Shown: positions 14,222-26,749, numbered from the stretch's first letter. The stretch: 64,000 nucleotides of DNA from Girardinichthys multiradiatus (GCF_021462225.1 NC_061797.1:41248147-41312146), one strand, 5' to 3'. Made by a program: numbers and translations. Notes: a model not told the origin generated them from the sequence alone.

Positions 14222-15500
14222 ACAGTGCCTTGCAAAAAGTATAGACCTTGAGCCTTTCTACATTTTATCACCTAATAACTAGACACTTCAATATAGTTTA
14301 TTGGATTTTTTTTGTGATTTCTTTTCACATAAAATGTGAAAAGTGTACTGTACGAACTTATTCAGCCACACAAAAATATAAACTGGAATGAAAATTGAGT
14401 GCAACCAATTGCCTTCAAAAATTACATAATTAGTGAACTCTGTGTAATTTACTCACACTATAAGCACAGCTGTTCTGTGAAGGCCTCAGAGGTTTGTCAG
14501 AGAACATCACTGAATAAACAGTATCTAGAAGACCAAGGAAGCCAACAGACAGGTCAGGAATAAAGTTGTAGGGAAGTTTAAAGCAGGGTTAGGATGTCAA
14601 AAGCCATCTAGAAAATGGAAAACAAAAAATATAGCAGAAATGCACGTTTTCCTAAACTGACAGGCTTGGGAGCATTAATAATTAAAGCAGCCAATGGTAA
14701 CTCTGATGGAGCTCCAGAGATCCACAGGTAACATCTGCTGCCAGGACACTTCACAAATCTCGATTTTATGAAAGAATGGCAACATTATTAAATCATTAAA
14801 AGAAGAAGCCATTAGAATTTCAACCTTAAGTTTACTACAGTTTACTACAGAGTACACAGAAAACATCTGTAAGAAGATGCGCTGGTCAGATTAGAAAAAA
14901 ATAAAATTTTTGGCCTACATGCAAAAGTCTGCATGTTGGAAAACTAACACCCTGAACTCACCATTCCCCAACTGTTAAACATGGTGATGGCAGCATTATG
15001 CTGTGGGAACTCTGTACTTCAGCGGGGATGGGTAGATTGTTGGAATTGATAGAAAATAGATGGAACTAAAGGCAATCCTAGACAAAACCTGTTGGAGACT
15101 ACAATATACTCAGGCAAAGGTTCAACTTCCTAGAGTAGAATGAATCTAAGGGGATAGCCAGAGCTGCAATGCAATGGTTTAAATCAAAGCATAACCATGA
15201 ATTAGAGTGGCCTAGTTAAGGTCCAGATGCAAATCCAGTTGAGAATTAGTGGTTAGATTTAAAAATCTATATTCACAGACACTCTCGATACAGGTTGACA
15301 GAGCTTGAACTATTTTGCAAAAGAGGGGTCAAAATTTCAGTCTCCAGATGTGCAAAGCTGTTAGAGACATACATCTGATGCACTACTTTTCATTGTGTAT
15401 CAAACAATATGATTAAAATACATTAAAGTTTGCAGTTGTAACATGACAACATTTGAAAAAGTTCAAGTTGTATGAAAACCTTTATTCAGCTCTGTATTAT
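14222..15500 (+). mobile_element. decayed Tc1-like element (cagtgccttgcaaaa family)
   Basis: Starts with acagtgccttgcaaaaagta, the terminal repeat of a very common teleost Tc1 family. Inside, catggtgatggcagcattatg (about 14982) and later pieces such as ccagatgcaaatcca (15220) are transposase remnants on the plus strand. Right end degraded near 15490. No open frame left. Confidence 0.75.
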
Positions 15501-18327
15501 TTCAAGTGTCAAGTGACATTTACTCATGTTTTATTGTATGTAACTTGGTAAGTGCTTGCATGGTTGCCATTTTTTATGGCTCACAGACTGGAATCTAGAT
15601 AGATCTGAAGTTAAAAGCAAAGTGGACTTTTAAAATTTGAAAAAGCAATGCAAAATTTCTAAGAACAAACTTTCTGTCTCATTTTGTTAGTTTCAGTGTA
15701 AATACGCCACTGTCTCTGCTTTTAATGCATGATACTTCAGCATCATCCTTCTCAGGGTGTAAAGAAAATCAGAGCACCCTTGTTAAAAGTGTTCAAATGC
15801 TGGTTTCACATTTCCTAATTTAGCTCTGGCATAGCAGGTACATGCTACATGAACGTTGCACTATCAGCCAAGCTAGACAGCAGGAGGCTAAGCTGGGCTG
15901 GATCTTGGATCTCTGGGGAGTCAACCTGCTATTAGGGGAGGGAACACTACAGAATTTTATTTAAGATGGTGAAGTTTAGTGGAGCATGCATGCGAGATTT
16001 ATGTTGCTGATTGTGTTTTAGGGAATTGCCAAGACAAGCATGGGACATTTGATTACTCATTGAAGATTATTCTGCCAAATGATGCTAATGCTTCAAATAG
16101 ATAATAAACACAAACTGTTAAGGGGACGCAGGCTTTTCAACCTGCTTCAGGCATTCTTCAACATACATACCGAAGGTTTATATGGGGCAAACAAACGTGG
16201 TGAAATTGTATGTAATAATTCCACTGAAAAATAAAATGACTAATTTGTTAGACATTCTGAAAAGCTGTGCTTCTGCATATTATGTTATAGTTGAGCAAAA
16301 CTGTGCTTTAGAGGACTCTTAGCAGAAATACAAGGAAAAAACGCAAGTTGTTTTTTTAAAATCGGTTGACCTCTGTTGCTGACCACTGAGAAGCAATTTT
16401 GTTGCACATAACAAAGTATTAGAAAAGCACAGGCCCCACAGCTGCTGCTGCAGCAAGACTAGGCATTTCCTACAAAATTGTTGGTTTTGACCCATTTTAG
16501 AAGCAACTGTTTCTGGAACCTTTGTTGAAAGAAAAGGCTAATTTTTTATTTTACATTGTCCTTCTATTTTAGTTTTCAGTACTATTAATCTGCCCTGCAA
16601 TTATATCACCAGTATGGAATGTTTTGTTTTACATCCCTCCACTTTTTGAGTAAATTTGGCTGTGCTAATGGTGCCAGGTCAGCTGTCAGCTGCCTTGCCA
16701 AAGAGTATACACACGCATAATTCTCCCTAATCTTCCTTCTGTCATCCATGTGCATGTTAGGAACCATCTCTCCTTTCATTCGGTCCAAGTGATTATCCCT
16801 GTGATTTTTCACTTGGTTGCTGCTAATGTATAGAGGCTTATGATTACAGTGTGATTACAGAAAGGTGAAAATCATGTATAATATAGTGCCAGAGATAATT
16901 GAAGGGTAGAGAGGGCAGGCATTAGCCAGGTTAAAAATTTCTGTTCCAAGGGGAGTGATGGTGAACAGTTTTACTGTGGTTTCAAAGGACATGGCTGATG
17001 GCCAAACATTGACAAGTCATTAAGATGAGCTGATATCAAAGCTTGGATCAAGACTTTTAAACCATTTAAATGACAAAGATGGAACATTATAAAAATTGAA
17101 TATGCTGGCAAATTTGATTGGTTAACCCCTCCACTTTGTTATGTCAAAGTCTGATCTGTAACTGAACTTCAAGAGAGGAAAAAAGTTAAGAAGGAGAGTC
17201 TGAGTAGTAAAGATAATATATTTGGATTGTGGCCTAAAGAACTTGACATTGGTCCTATCAAACTCCTAAATACTGGTTCAGTAGAAGTATATATCACAAA
17301 TACATAATATTTGTCACCAAAGGCTTGAATACCATTTCTAATTTTGTCAGTAACATTATGCTCCAACAACCTTGAAGCATTATTTAAGAAGGATGTAAAT
17401 GTGATAAGCTGCTGATTTCCTCTCTTCCTGCTTGACTCCTTGCCTTGCCCTGCCTCTTAATGCCAGCTGTCAGTGCTCAGAAGGGCTGGTGCAAGGATGA
17501 GAACTGGTGTTCTGCAGAGCAAATTAGGAAGTGCTTCTAGTGACTGAAAACAACAAGCACTCCTTCCTGACTCCAAACATATTGATTGGGCTTTACAGAG
17601 GAGTCCACATGTACAGCTTTAAAACGATCAAAAAAAAAAAAAAAGGCAACAGGACTATAAATCAAAATGTGACAGCACGGGTGTGCTTTACTCTGAAAAG
17701 CTATATATAAGCTGAGTGAGGTTGATGAGGGGCTACTACAATTCAAAGATTTAGCCTGCTTAAGCTGTGGCTTTTTCTCATAAGCCCCATGTATTATCAG
17801 GGCAAACAAAACTAGTCAGGGACCATGTTTAGAGTAGAATTTGTATAATTTAGGTTTAGCAGACCTAAATGAGTTCTAAAAGCCCTCACTCCTTTTCCAC
17901 GAATGAATAAAGTTGAATTTGTGTTTATTTTTATCTGCTAAAAGATAAGAAGATTTTTCTCAGTCTAAACAGTAGCGCCTACGGTGGACACAAGCAGCCT
18001 TGGCTTGTCATTCAGACATCCCTGTTTTTTTTCTGGCATTAACTTGAAGAGAGAACCACAAGGTGAGTTCATTACTAAACACAGTTCATTATGCTGGCAG
18101 TTTCAGTAGCTGTTGCCTTACTCCTTCTCTCATGCTTTTTCGCTGTTCTCTTCATGGTCATCCGTCTCCTTTTTATCCATCTCATTCCAACAACGTGTGG
18201 CTTCAAAATACACACTATGATTCAATACAAAAGGTCAAGGGGCATGAAAAGAAAGAAAGGAGAAAAAAATACACCTCATGTCCATTTGACTTGGTCTTTA
18301 CAGTGGATTGTCGATTGAACACAAAGG
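15501..18327. other. intergenic; 3' UTR side of the candidate exon
   Basis: No coding motif. Sequence just below 18328 would be the 3' UTR of the candidate minus-strand gene; minus-strand AATAAA occurs near 17925. A poly-A tract lies at 17628-17643. Confidence 0.4.
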
Positions 18328-18435
18328 CTAGTGAGAAGCCTTAAACATCTGCACGCTGTCCAGCACAGACATCAGGGAGTTGAGTCTTCTTTGTCTCTCG
18401 TTTTCCTTTTTTTGTCTGTTGACCAGTCTCTTCAG
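18328..18435 (-). CDS. candidate terminal coding exon of an unrecognised gene
   Basis: Minus strand. A good acceptor with a pyrimidine tract (ttctctctttgacag) precedes 36 codons ending in TAG at 18330-18328. The 35 residues begin LKRLVNRQKKENERQRRL, continue SLMSVLDSVQMF and end KASH. The composition (K/R/E/Q/N-rich, then regularly spaced L, M, V) looks like a basic helix or coiled coil and not like chance AT-rich translation. It starts in phase 0, which matches the donor of the candidate exon at 22218-22289. It lies on the same strand as CELF and 12 kb downstream. The family was not recognised, so no function is given. It could be a chance frame in a 3' UTR. Confidence 0.4.
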   Translation of the reverse strand: MKRLVNRQKKENERQRRLNSLMSVLDSVQMFKASH

Positions 18436-19315
18436 CTGTCAAAGAGAGAAGTGCCTTGTACATCATGGTGAGTGGGCTATCCAGTGGCTGTTACCTTTAC
18501 ATCAAAGGAAAAAAACAAAAAAAACAACAATACACGCCACCCAAAGGCATGGGTAAATGTTTACGTTACTCCCTTTTTCACCTTTTAGTGACAAATTAAA
18601 TTTTTTAACAACAGCACAATTTTGCAAATGTAGTTTTTTTTTTTTCTAGTCTACATCACTATTCTACAACCAGCTGTTAAATCAGCATCCAGAGCAAAAG
18701 GTCAGCCCCTATACTATGACTCCATATCATCATTTTTTTAATACATTATTTCCATTTCCTTTTATTCGTTCTTACAATAAGCCACTGGATATTGATTTAA
18801 TGATTCTTTTTTTGACTATGAGTAAATATTTGCAGCTACAAGGTATGGGTTTTTAAATATATATTTATATATTTATATATTTATAATCTTTTAAAAAGCA
18901 TTTAGTCCTTTGGTCCCTATTTCCTAAGGAATGATGCATGTAAATACTCCTGGATTTCCCCACTCCTCTCCTCTTCTTGTTTTCCACTTTGATGCAGAGC
19001 TTGCCCTGTCACAGAGCACAACACCTGTGTAGGCACAAAAACCAAAATGGCAGCAGGCTGGTGTATGTGTGTTTGTGTATATTACTGTGTGTGTGTGCAC
19101 ACGGATGATTTTGCTTCAGTTTTTTGTTGGCATTTGCACGTATTTATACATGTACAGAGTATTTTTTCTTAGTGTTTCATTCGCTAAGTGCAGCTTGTTT
19201 AATTTCTTGTATGTTCGGTTTATTTTTTTAATCTTTTTTAAAATATTTTTTTTAAGTGAGTTTATCTGTATCTTGTGTCAGTATGCATGCTTTGAGCATA
19301 ATGAGTCTATAAAGT
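18436..19315. other. AT-rich stretch between candidate exons
   Basis: Contains tatatattta-type repeats (18858-18890) and a TG-rich run on the plus strand (19056-19098). No open frame with support. Confidence 0.45.
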
Positions 19316-19601
19316 TTTATTTTCGTCATGTCTAAAAAACAGCAGCAAAAAGTTGGTCTCTTCAAAAAATCTTCTTCCACAGATGCCAAAGCAAAATAGG
19401 GAAAAAAGAGGCATTTGCGAAGAAAGAAAAAACTAAAATGATAATAAAAAACAACTCTGGGATCCTTCTTTCAGTCACCCAATCTTTCAGCGGTTTTCCA
19501 GGAGGATCAAGGGACCACCCTTTCTTCATGATATGTAGCAGAACGAGGAGTCTTTGTACTTTTACTGCACTTGTGGAAATAAGGTGTTGTGGCCCTTCAT
19601 C
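19316..19601 (-). other. possible alternative 3' exon with poly(A) signal
   Basis: Minus strand. A good acceptor (ctctctgtgtcacag) ends at 19602. In one phase the frame stops after 13 codons (MKGHNTLFPQVQ then TAA at 19564-19562). In another it stays open for about 80 residues and becomes hydrophobic. An AATAAA lies at 19321-19316. This has the shape of a last exon with a short 3' UTR, perhaps an alternative end of the unknown gene. No protein match supports it. Confidence 0.2.
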
Positions 19602-22217
19602 CTGTGACACAGAGAGAGGAAAAGAGAAAGAGACAGGGGAGAATAAGGTGAGTGGAATCAGGAAGACTACAGCAAACATGCTCAGGGTTGCTGGCTCCTG
19701 GTTATCACACAGACTGACAGGCACAGCCAACATCGTAAGGAACAGACGGGAAGAAGTAGAAGAAAAAAAAAAAAAACATAGTGTGTCAATCACAGCCAGA
19801 AATAAGTGGGGCAGAGGTGGGGTTGGAGATTTGTGTTGAAACCATATGGAACAGACATCTACACTGTGACAGCACTAATCCAAGGAAGGTCTAATTTAAA
19901 CTGACTGCGTTTTTACTGCTTGGAAAAGAAAAGCTGCTTGAGATGTTGCCATCATTCATCTCTTTGTTAATTCGGTACAAAAAAACTACAAAAGAACATG
20001 AGAGATAAAAAGAAGAAAGCAAGTGTTAAAGAGAGGTAAAACTGTGTAATAATTAGAGTGACAGAAACTCGATGGTTAGAAAAGAAACGTGCACATGTCA
20101 ACGAATAGCCTCTAACTTGAAAACCCAACAAAATCGTTCTAGCATCTTCCCTACCTTTGTGTTGGCTTGAGATACTACACTGATACTGAATGTGTTGGAG
20201 ATGTCGAGCTTTGAAAATAAAAGAATATGTTTACAGCCCATCAGGTCTAATATGTTGTGAACTATGATGCAGATTGAAGAAAGGGAGAAAATCACAGCAA
20301 ATCACTTTTTGGGAATGAACATGAAAGGGTCTGACTTTGTGACGGGAACACACGCCTGGGTGCTCTCTTTGTTCTACCTTTCCATTTCTGTAAATGAGCT
20401 TGTTACCGTTTCATAATAGATTTGCTTTTTTCAGACACAGGGCCTAGATTCAAACATATTTTTTACAAATAACAAAGCCGGCCTAACCATTAGTGACATA
20501 TGCCACAAACCGTCCCAATTACAGATCCATTTTTTGAATGCTTTATGGGCATTTCTCCCTGTATATGCAGCACAAAAGGAACAGAGAGTATTTTTTCTAA
20601 TTCATCTATTTTTCCACAAGAGCTTCCTTGAATATTATTTCAAACACCAAGTGTGTCATATAAATAATTATTCTTTATTTCCTCAGAAGCTAGAGTTATA
20701 ACCAACATGTTGCTACCTTCTTAGAATGCTCCATGAAAGACATCTAGTACTTGAGAATTAGAGTTAAGGCCAGAAAAAACTTTTTTTCTTGCTGTTTGTC
20801 TAGATAGACCCTAGCCCCCCACAGAGTTCAATGAATAGAAAAACTACGGGAGGGTGAGTCGCCTGCAGCTCTTCTAACGGAACAGGGCAAAGGAAATGTG
20901 ATGACTCTTTTCAGGATGGCCTTGGGGGTATAAACAAACTGACTTGAAAAGAAAGGACCCTTTTCCTTGTGAATCTGTTTGCTGCCAATTTTCACAAATC
21001 AAGTTGTGTGACATTTGAACAGCAAACAATAGGAACCAGTTTATCTGTTGACATCCTCCAACTAAAAACAGAAATACAGTGCAACACATTTTATACAAAT
21101 GAAATTTTAGTATTTTGTCTTGTTATTACCACAAACCTGAAAATATTTTATTGGGGTTTTAGATGATAGACCAACACTAATAAAGTGCATAATTGTGAAG
21201 TGGACGGTAAAGATATGTAATATCATTGGTTGTTTAGGTTTTGGTTTTCATTAGTGAAGTTTTCTAATCATTTCTTTGTTGTTTCTTGGTTTGTAAGGTC
21301 TTGCCGCATTCAGGTGATTTCTCTGTGTTCATTATTGTTATTAGGGTCATGCCATATAAGTTCATTCCTTTTTGTTTAGGTTCTTACTTATTTTTTCTGT
21401 TCATCCCACTGTGTATTTTAGTTTGTTGTCTTGCCCGTGCTCCATGGAATTACGATTGAATGGTTCAGATCAGAGCATAACAGTGTGTACCAATGGGCCA
21501 GTCAAAGTCCCAACCAGTCAATGTTTACACTATCCTTACAGACTTTGTTAATGTGAGTTTAGGGGTCTGCTCCAGCTCTTTCATTTTTTTAACTGCTTTG
21601 CATCATTTTACATAAATAAATAAGAAGTGATTCTGATGTTAGGCAAACAAAATGGTGTTGCAGATGAATTTCCTGTGTAGATAGAATCCTTCAGAGAGGT
21701 GGAGTGTCAGTAATTATGAATGCACAAAGGGAATGTAATTGGTGACTTTAAAATAGGGTCATCCTGGCTATTTCACATGAGCTGTTTATTGGATGGAGAA
21801 AAAGGTAATTTTTTCAAAGTTGAAATCAGTTTTGTGCAAGTAGGACACTCTGGATGTGAACGCAAAAAGATAGAGAAATATAAATAACAGTACATCCATA
21901 CACACAAACCCCACAAGAGGACAAGATACACGGTACAATGGCACAAAGAATTGAAGGCCACTACCAGTTATAATCAACAAACCAACCAGTCAGCATGTCA
22001 TTTTACAGGTACCAGCCAAGAAATCCATCAACTACTGCACTCCACAAACTGCCAATATACAATATAGAGTGTATATATATAATATATATATGAAAGGAGG
22101 GCAGAATATAAAGAGATAGAGTCAAGAGATATCAACCAACGCCACGTCATGCAACGCAGTCACAGTCCCACCACATGAGGTCATCCAAAAGAAAATGACA
22201 CCATGGGTTCAACTTAC
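19602..22217. other. candidate intron or intergenic DNA
   Basis: No supported coding segment. Holds a purine-rich block at 19615-19645, a small Tc1 terminal-repeat scrap (21115-21215) and TATATA runs at 22070-22092. Confidence 0.4.
21115..21215. repeat. Tc1 terminal-repeat scrap
   Basis: Contains ttttattggggttttagatgatagaccaacac and ataattgtgaagtgga, pieces of the cagtgccttgcaaaa family terminal repeat. Nothing else of the element remains. Confidence 0.55.
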
Positions 22218-22289
22218 AGCTGTGGGAACTTGGCCCCATGACAGGTGTCGGTGGGGTGTGTGGTTATAGTGGAGAAAGGCCACCTCACA
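22218..22289 (-). CDS. candidate internal coding exon (72 nt) of the same unrecognised gene
   Basis: Minus strand, more GC-rich than its surroundings. Acceptor atcacag before TGTGAGG, with the pyrimidine tract placed rather far upstream (about 22320-22345); donor GCT followed by gtaagtt, close to consensus. One frame stays open over 24 codons (starts CEVAFLHYNH, ends WGQVPTA), phase 0 at both ends, so it would join 18435 in frame. Product unknown. The evidence is only splice-site shape and phase, so it is weak. Confidence 0.22.
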
Positions 22290-23329
22290 CTGTGATTGGC
22301 CATGTCAGGTTGCCAGGTTGGTGGGGGTGAAAAAAAAGAAAGAAACAGTGGGATTTTCTTTTCCTTGAGTCAGATTTTAGAAAACCCCTTCTATTTTTTT
22401 GCTTCACAATCTCACTTATTCTGCCTGTCAAATCAAATAAGTTCATTATGGTTATTACTATTAAACTGGAAAATGAAAGACAATAAAACATAAGTAACAA
22501 AACAAATTTTATTCAGTACAGTACAGAATGTCAAAAAGGTCTTTATTTGTGCTTCTGTGTGGTGGTAAAACATTCCCAGGGTGACAACATTTGCAGGTTA
22601 AAAGGTTGAATTTATGTTTATATTCACAAAGATAACCCTTACGGCAGAAATGCATATTTCAGAAACTTGTCCTGTTTTCAGTAATTGGATTTGCCTTGCA
22701 TTGTTTGCTGTGAGGGTGGCTGTACAGTGAGTGCCTTAGTGCTTTTTTGCACTAAGTTTATCTTTAAGACACAGAATGGAATTTTAGAGTAGTGAGGCTC
22801 CTGAGACTGAAGAGAAGAATACTGTCTGATCGTGTTTTTAATTCAACTTTAAAGCAACATTGTCAGAATCAGAGAAAACAGCAGCCTCTGTACTTATCTA
22901 CATATTGAACTTTTTACTTATAAAGAAGAAGAGAGGAAAATCATCTATGAAGTTTCATCAAAGTTTGCCATCATAACTAATGTAGTTATGAAAATGTAGA
23001 AAAATTAAACAGCTGAACTTTGTGCATTGCAGTATGTATCTCTAGAACTTGAGATTATGAAATTATAGATTAAAAAATAAAACAAAAAATCACTTAGTCC
23101 TTGTTTAGCCAACATTTGTTTGTGGAGTTGCATCTCTATAGTGAAGTGAAGCTTGTATTGCATCAATCCATTCCACACAGAGTGATTTAAGAATTTTATT
23201 TTTGTTCATTTTAATGATTACAACTGTTAATCTAAACCCAAAATTGAGTTTTTCTAAAAAAAAAACCATTATATTATATAAGACTGATAAGCATAATTTT
23301 TAACAGAGAAAGTGGGGCAACTGAAAAGT
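22290..23329. other. no gene seen
   Basis: AT-rich sequence upstream of the candidate 72-nt exon. No additional exon of that gene was found. Confidence 0.4.
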
Positions 23330-24220
23330 ATGTCTGTGGTTCTGCTTAGGTGTAAAGGAAGCCTAGGTTCCTCTAACAGCAGCCTTCAGCTCATCTGCAT
23401 TGTTTGGACTAGTGTTTTTAAACTTCCTCTTGACCTAAACCTTATAGAGAAACTATAGAATTCAGGTCAGGTAGGTCATTAGACCAGGCATTGGTAGTTT
23501 TGTCAGTGTCGGCAACCATATCCTGAAATCAACATCTCTGATACTGCTTTCATTAGATGAAAGCCAGAAGTGCCCTAACATTTCTTGGCATATTGCTGTG
23601 TAGACTTCGGAATGGATAAAACTTAGTTGACCATCACCAGCAGCAGCTGGCTCACAAAATCATCACTGAAAAAAAAGACTTTGGAACACTGGAGCATCAC
23701 TCCCATCTTTTTTCTCCTTAGCCCAGGTAAGATTATTTTGACATATCTAGTTTCGGAGTAGCTTAACCCAAGGAAAACAACACGTTTTGGACACATCCAT
23801 GTGTAGGAACTCTTAAAGCATTGACACCAGCTGCAGTTCACATCTTGTGAATCTCCCACAAACCCTTCAATTTAATTTAATTCACAATCCTCTCAATACT
23901 CCCTGCTGTATGTTCACCTTTTCCAATTGCCCTTTTTTCTTCCACAAAGCTTTCCACTGATATGGTTGGATACAACACTCTGTAAACAGCTGGACAACTG
24001 CACAGCATAATTATGTGGGCCATAACATAACATTTCTGTTTTCAAAATGTTATTGGTCTTATGTACTTTTCTACCTTTAAGAAACAGGGTTTAGGATTTT
24101 CAGTAGCTGTAAGCCACAATCTTTTAAACTTAACAGAAATGAACTCTTGAAATCTGTTCGTTGTTAATCTATTTGATGAGTTTGACTGTTTTGAAACTGA
24201 GTAGCTTTCAATAATTGTAT
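23330..24220 (-). mobile_element. Tc1-like relic, transposase antisense
   Basis: Transposase remnants of the teleost family with gcatctcaataaattagaa ends, read from the minus strand. Recognisable: cagcagccttcagctcatctgcattg (23376), ctccttagcccaggtaaga (23715), cacagagcgttcc-like middle and ttttcagtagctgtaagccacaat (24096). Same family as 60305-61340. Confidence 0.6.
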
Positions 24221-24233
24221 CTCATAAACACAC

Positions 24234-24235
24234 AG

Positions 24236-24312
<77 letters not shown>
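24234..24312. repeat. (CA)n microsatellite
   Basis: About 79 bp of nearly pure CA. On the minus strand, the strand of the CELF gene and the candidate gene, it reads TG. Confidence 0.97.
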
Positions 24313-24313
<1 letters not shown>

Positions 24314-26087
24314 CCTGATTAAGTTACAGAATGTTAATGTGGGTAATGGATTTACTTTGTGACTTTTAAAGCATATTCTAATGACTGCTCTGTCATCTGG
24401 CAGAGTTGCAGGATATTTACCATTTGTCCCTGTGACTGTGATAAATTAAATTCACCCTACCATCTTTTTTCCTCTTTGTGTGTCAGCTTTGAAAGCTTCT
24501 CTGCAATTAGCAAGCCATAGCTCCATTCAAATGCTGTCAGGGAACTGATAGAAGGTGCATCTATCATTTGGACTGCACATGCCATCCTGTGGCTTTAAAA
24601 GCGGCACATCTAAAACACGTAAGTGGTATTATGCATTTATTTATGGAGGAATTGAATCTAGGCTTATGTTATTGTAATGAAAAGTAGTCCTGCCAGTTGG
24701 GCTTTGAGAGCATGCGTCTATATTATGTTCGTGCTTGGCAGCTGCAGTATGTAAACAGATGGGCGATGATTATTTGAATCAGTTGTGACACTGTGAAATT
24801 AGTCTTTTCAGGGATGCTGTTGCTAAGAGCAAACCACATCTAGATTGGTATATGTGAAAGCTCATATGTTCTAGGGTCAAAATGTGAATTAATCAAGATA
24901 TTTGTTGGGAAGTAAACCAGTAGATCACCCAGAAAAGATAACTGCACTGTGTTCAGTAGTATTCCTTAGATGCTGTTGTACTTTACAGGAATTCCAGAAA
25001 TTTGTTCAAACATAGTTAAGTATTCAACAAATGCACTGTGCGTAAATTAAAAATGTAACTGGCATAAAGCTAAATTAACACAAAACAAATCAAATAAAAG
25101 AGGTGATTAAAATCCTCTTGGAATACTTACATTGGAGTATTTCAAGGGAACAATTACTTGCCTACGACCTACAATAACTCCCTACCAATAAAACAAATTT
25201 TCCAATATAAGAATTTTAGACGGACCCTTGTGATTAGATGCTTTTTAGGATTTATAGCAGTGGCTTACAAAGATTAGGCCAGAACCTCATGTGGGGCATT
25301 GCTGACCTGCAGAAATGTAATTAAATGTAAAAAGAATCAACTACTTTAGCCATGATGGTCACAATAGTTACACCATTAGTAATAAATTGATACAGTTACT
25401 ACAGTGGCTGTTGAGGCTGTTTGTTTCTTATTTAATTGATCATTTATCAGACTGCATAGATGTGCACTGCTGCAGGCATCACTTACTAGGAATTATATTA
25501 GAGTTTATTCAAATCTTATGCAATTTATAAGAGCAGAAGACATTAACCAGCACCTCATTAACCAATAATAAATATGCATTTTTAATATTAAACACAAGGA
25601 ATAAAATCAACATTTTTAACATCTACATCCATTAGTTTGCCTAAACATTATAGAAATGCAGATATTCCCTGTGTTCCAATGCAAGCAAAAAGAAAAGAAC
25701 ACAGATATTTTTAAGTCGATAACATTATATTCTGTAAATTTACAAAGACTAAGAAAAAATAAATATACTCTGACTTTTTTGTTGTTACATTACTTTACCA
25801 AATCAAAGATTTTTATATATCCATTGCTGGATTTAACACACTATAAAGGAAAATGTAAAGGGTGTACCATTAGAATTATTAAATGTAAACTAAGAATTAT
25901 TTACATTTTATTCAGCTATACTAATAAGTAAATGTAATGTTTGATAATGGTCCAGTTAACTGCTTTTTTGCTTAACAAATCCTACAAAAACATTTGGATT
26001 AGAATTTAACTAAAGATTGTTAATTTAGTTGTTTTTATATGTTGTGTGTGGTGTCTAGCAAAGAATAGCAAGGCTGATACACATAGA
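24313..26087. other. intergenic, no gene seen
   Basis: AT-rich sequence between the CA tract and the solo LTR. An acceptor-like ttttttcctctttgtgtgtcag on the plus strand near 24466-24487 is followed by no frame that is convincing. Confidence 0.45.
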
Positions 26088-26092
26088 GTACA

Positions 26093-26651
26093 TGTCAGGA
26101 TGTGACATTTTGGACTTAGTTTGTGGTTTTGTGTTTTGTTTTGTTAGATGTTTCTTGTTTGAGGTTTTGTATTCATGTTTATTGCTTTCTGTTTTCTGAC
26201 AGTTCATGGTCATTCTAGTTTCTTATGCTTCATTTGATTATTTGTCTTGTCTATAGGTTTGCTTGGTCTGTGTTTCTCTTTATTGTTTTTTTAGTCACTT
26301 CATCCTTGCTCAGTCTTTGTATTTGTTTCACCTGTTCTTTCTGTCTCCCTGCTTCCTTGTCTCACCTGTTCTTAGTTCCTTTAATTACCTGCCTTTGTTC
26401 TCCCTCAGTATATTAGTTGGTGTTGTTTCATTGTCCTTTGCTGGTTCCTTCGTTCACACTTCGTTCTCAACTCCCTCCTCGTCTTTGCCTTGAGTACCTG
26501 CAAGGTTCATGTAAGTCTTGGATCTGACTCTGTTTAGACCTGCAGTGTTTTTGTTACGTTTGATATGTTGAATAAAGCTGAAGACTGCTCTGAAATGCTG
26601 CTGCCAAGCCCTTGTCTGCGCTTCGGTCCACCCCAAAACCGTAATGTGACA
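26093..26651 (+). mobile_element. probable solo LTR
   Basis: 559 bp starting TGTCAGGATG and ending GTAATGTGACA (TG...CA), flanked by GTACA (26088-26092) and GTATA (26652-26656), a five-base target duplication with one change. It is T/C-rich and contains a promoter-like region and an AATAAAG at about 26571. No gag or pol next to it, hence solo. The exact retroelement family is not recognised. Confidence 0.6.
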
Positions 26652-26749
26652 GTATATTTATATAGGTAGTTATAAGATTAAAAATAAATTTTGCATCAAG
26701 GTAACAAATGCCAAAAGACTTGTGCTTGAGAAAGCTTTTGTTTTCGAAC

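Noticed and set aside
18091..18318. Plus-strand frame with a membrane-segment-like start (MLAVSVAVALLLL)
   Set aside because: Hydrophobic residues arise from T-rich sequence; no splice context, no conserved motif, and it lies antisense to the probable 3' UTR of the candidate exon.
18443..18466. Exon-like plus-strand stretch between ttgaccag and gtgagtggg
   Set aside because: Very short, overlaps the minus-strand acceptor, and no neighbouring exon in a matching phase was seen.
19438..19839. 133-codon plus-strand open frame
   Set aside because: It overlaps the candidate minus-strand 3' exon, has no recognisable domain, and runs through purine-rich low-complexity sequence.
24234..24312. Array of repeats considered for CRISPR
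   Set aside because: Simple dinucleotide repeat without spacers; the genome is eukaryotic.
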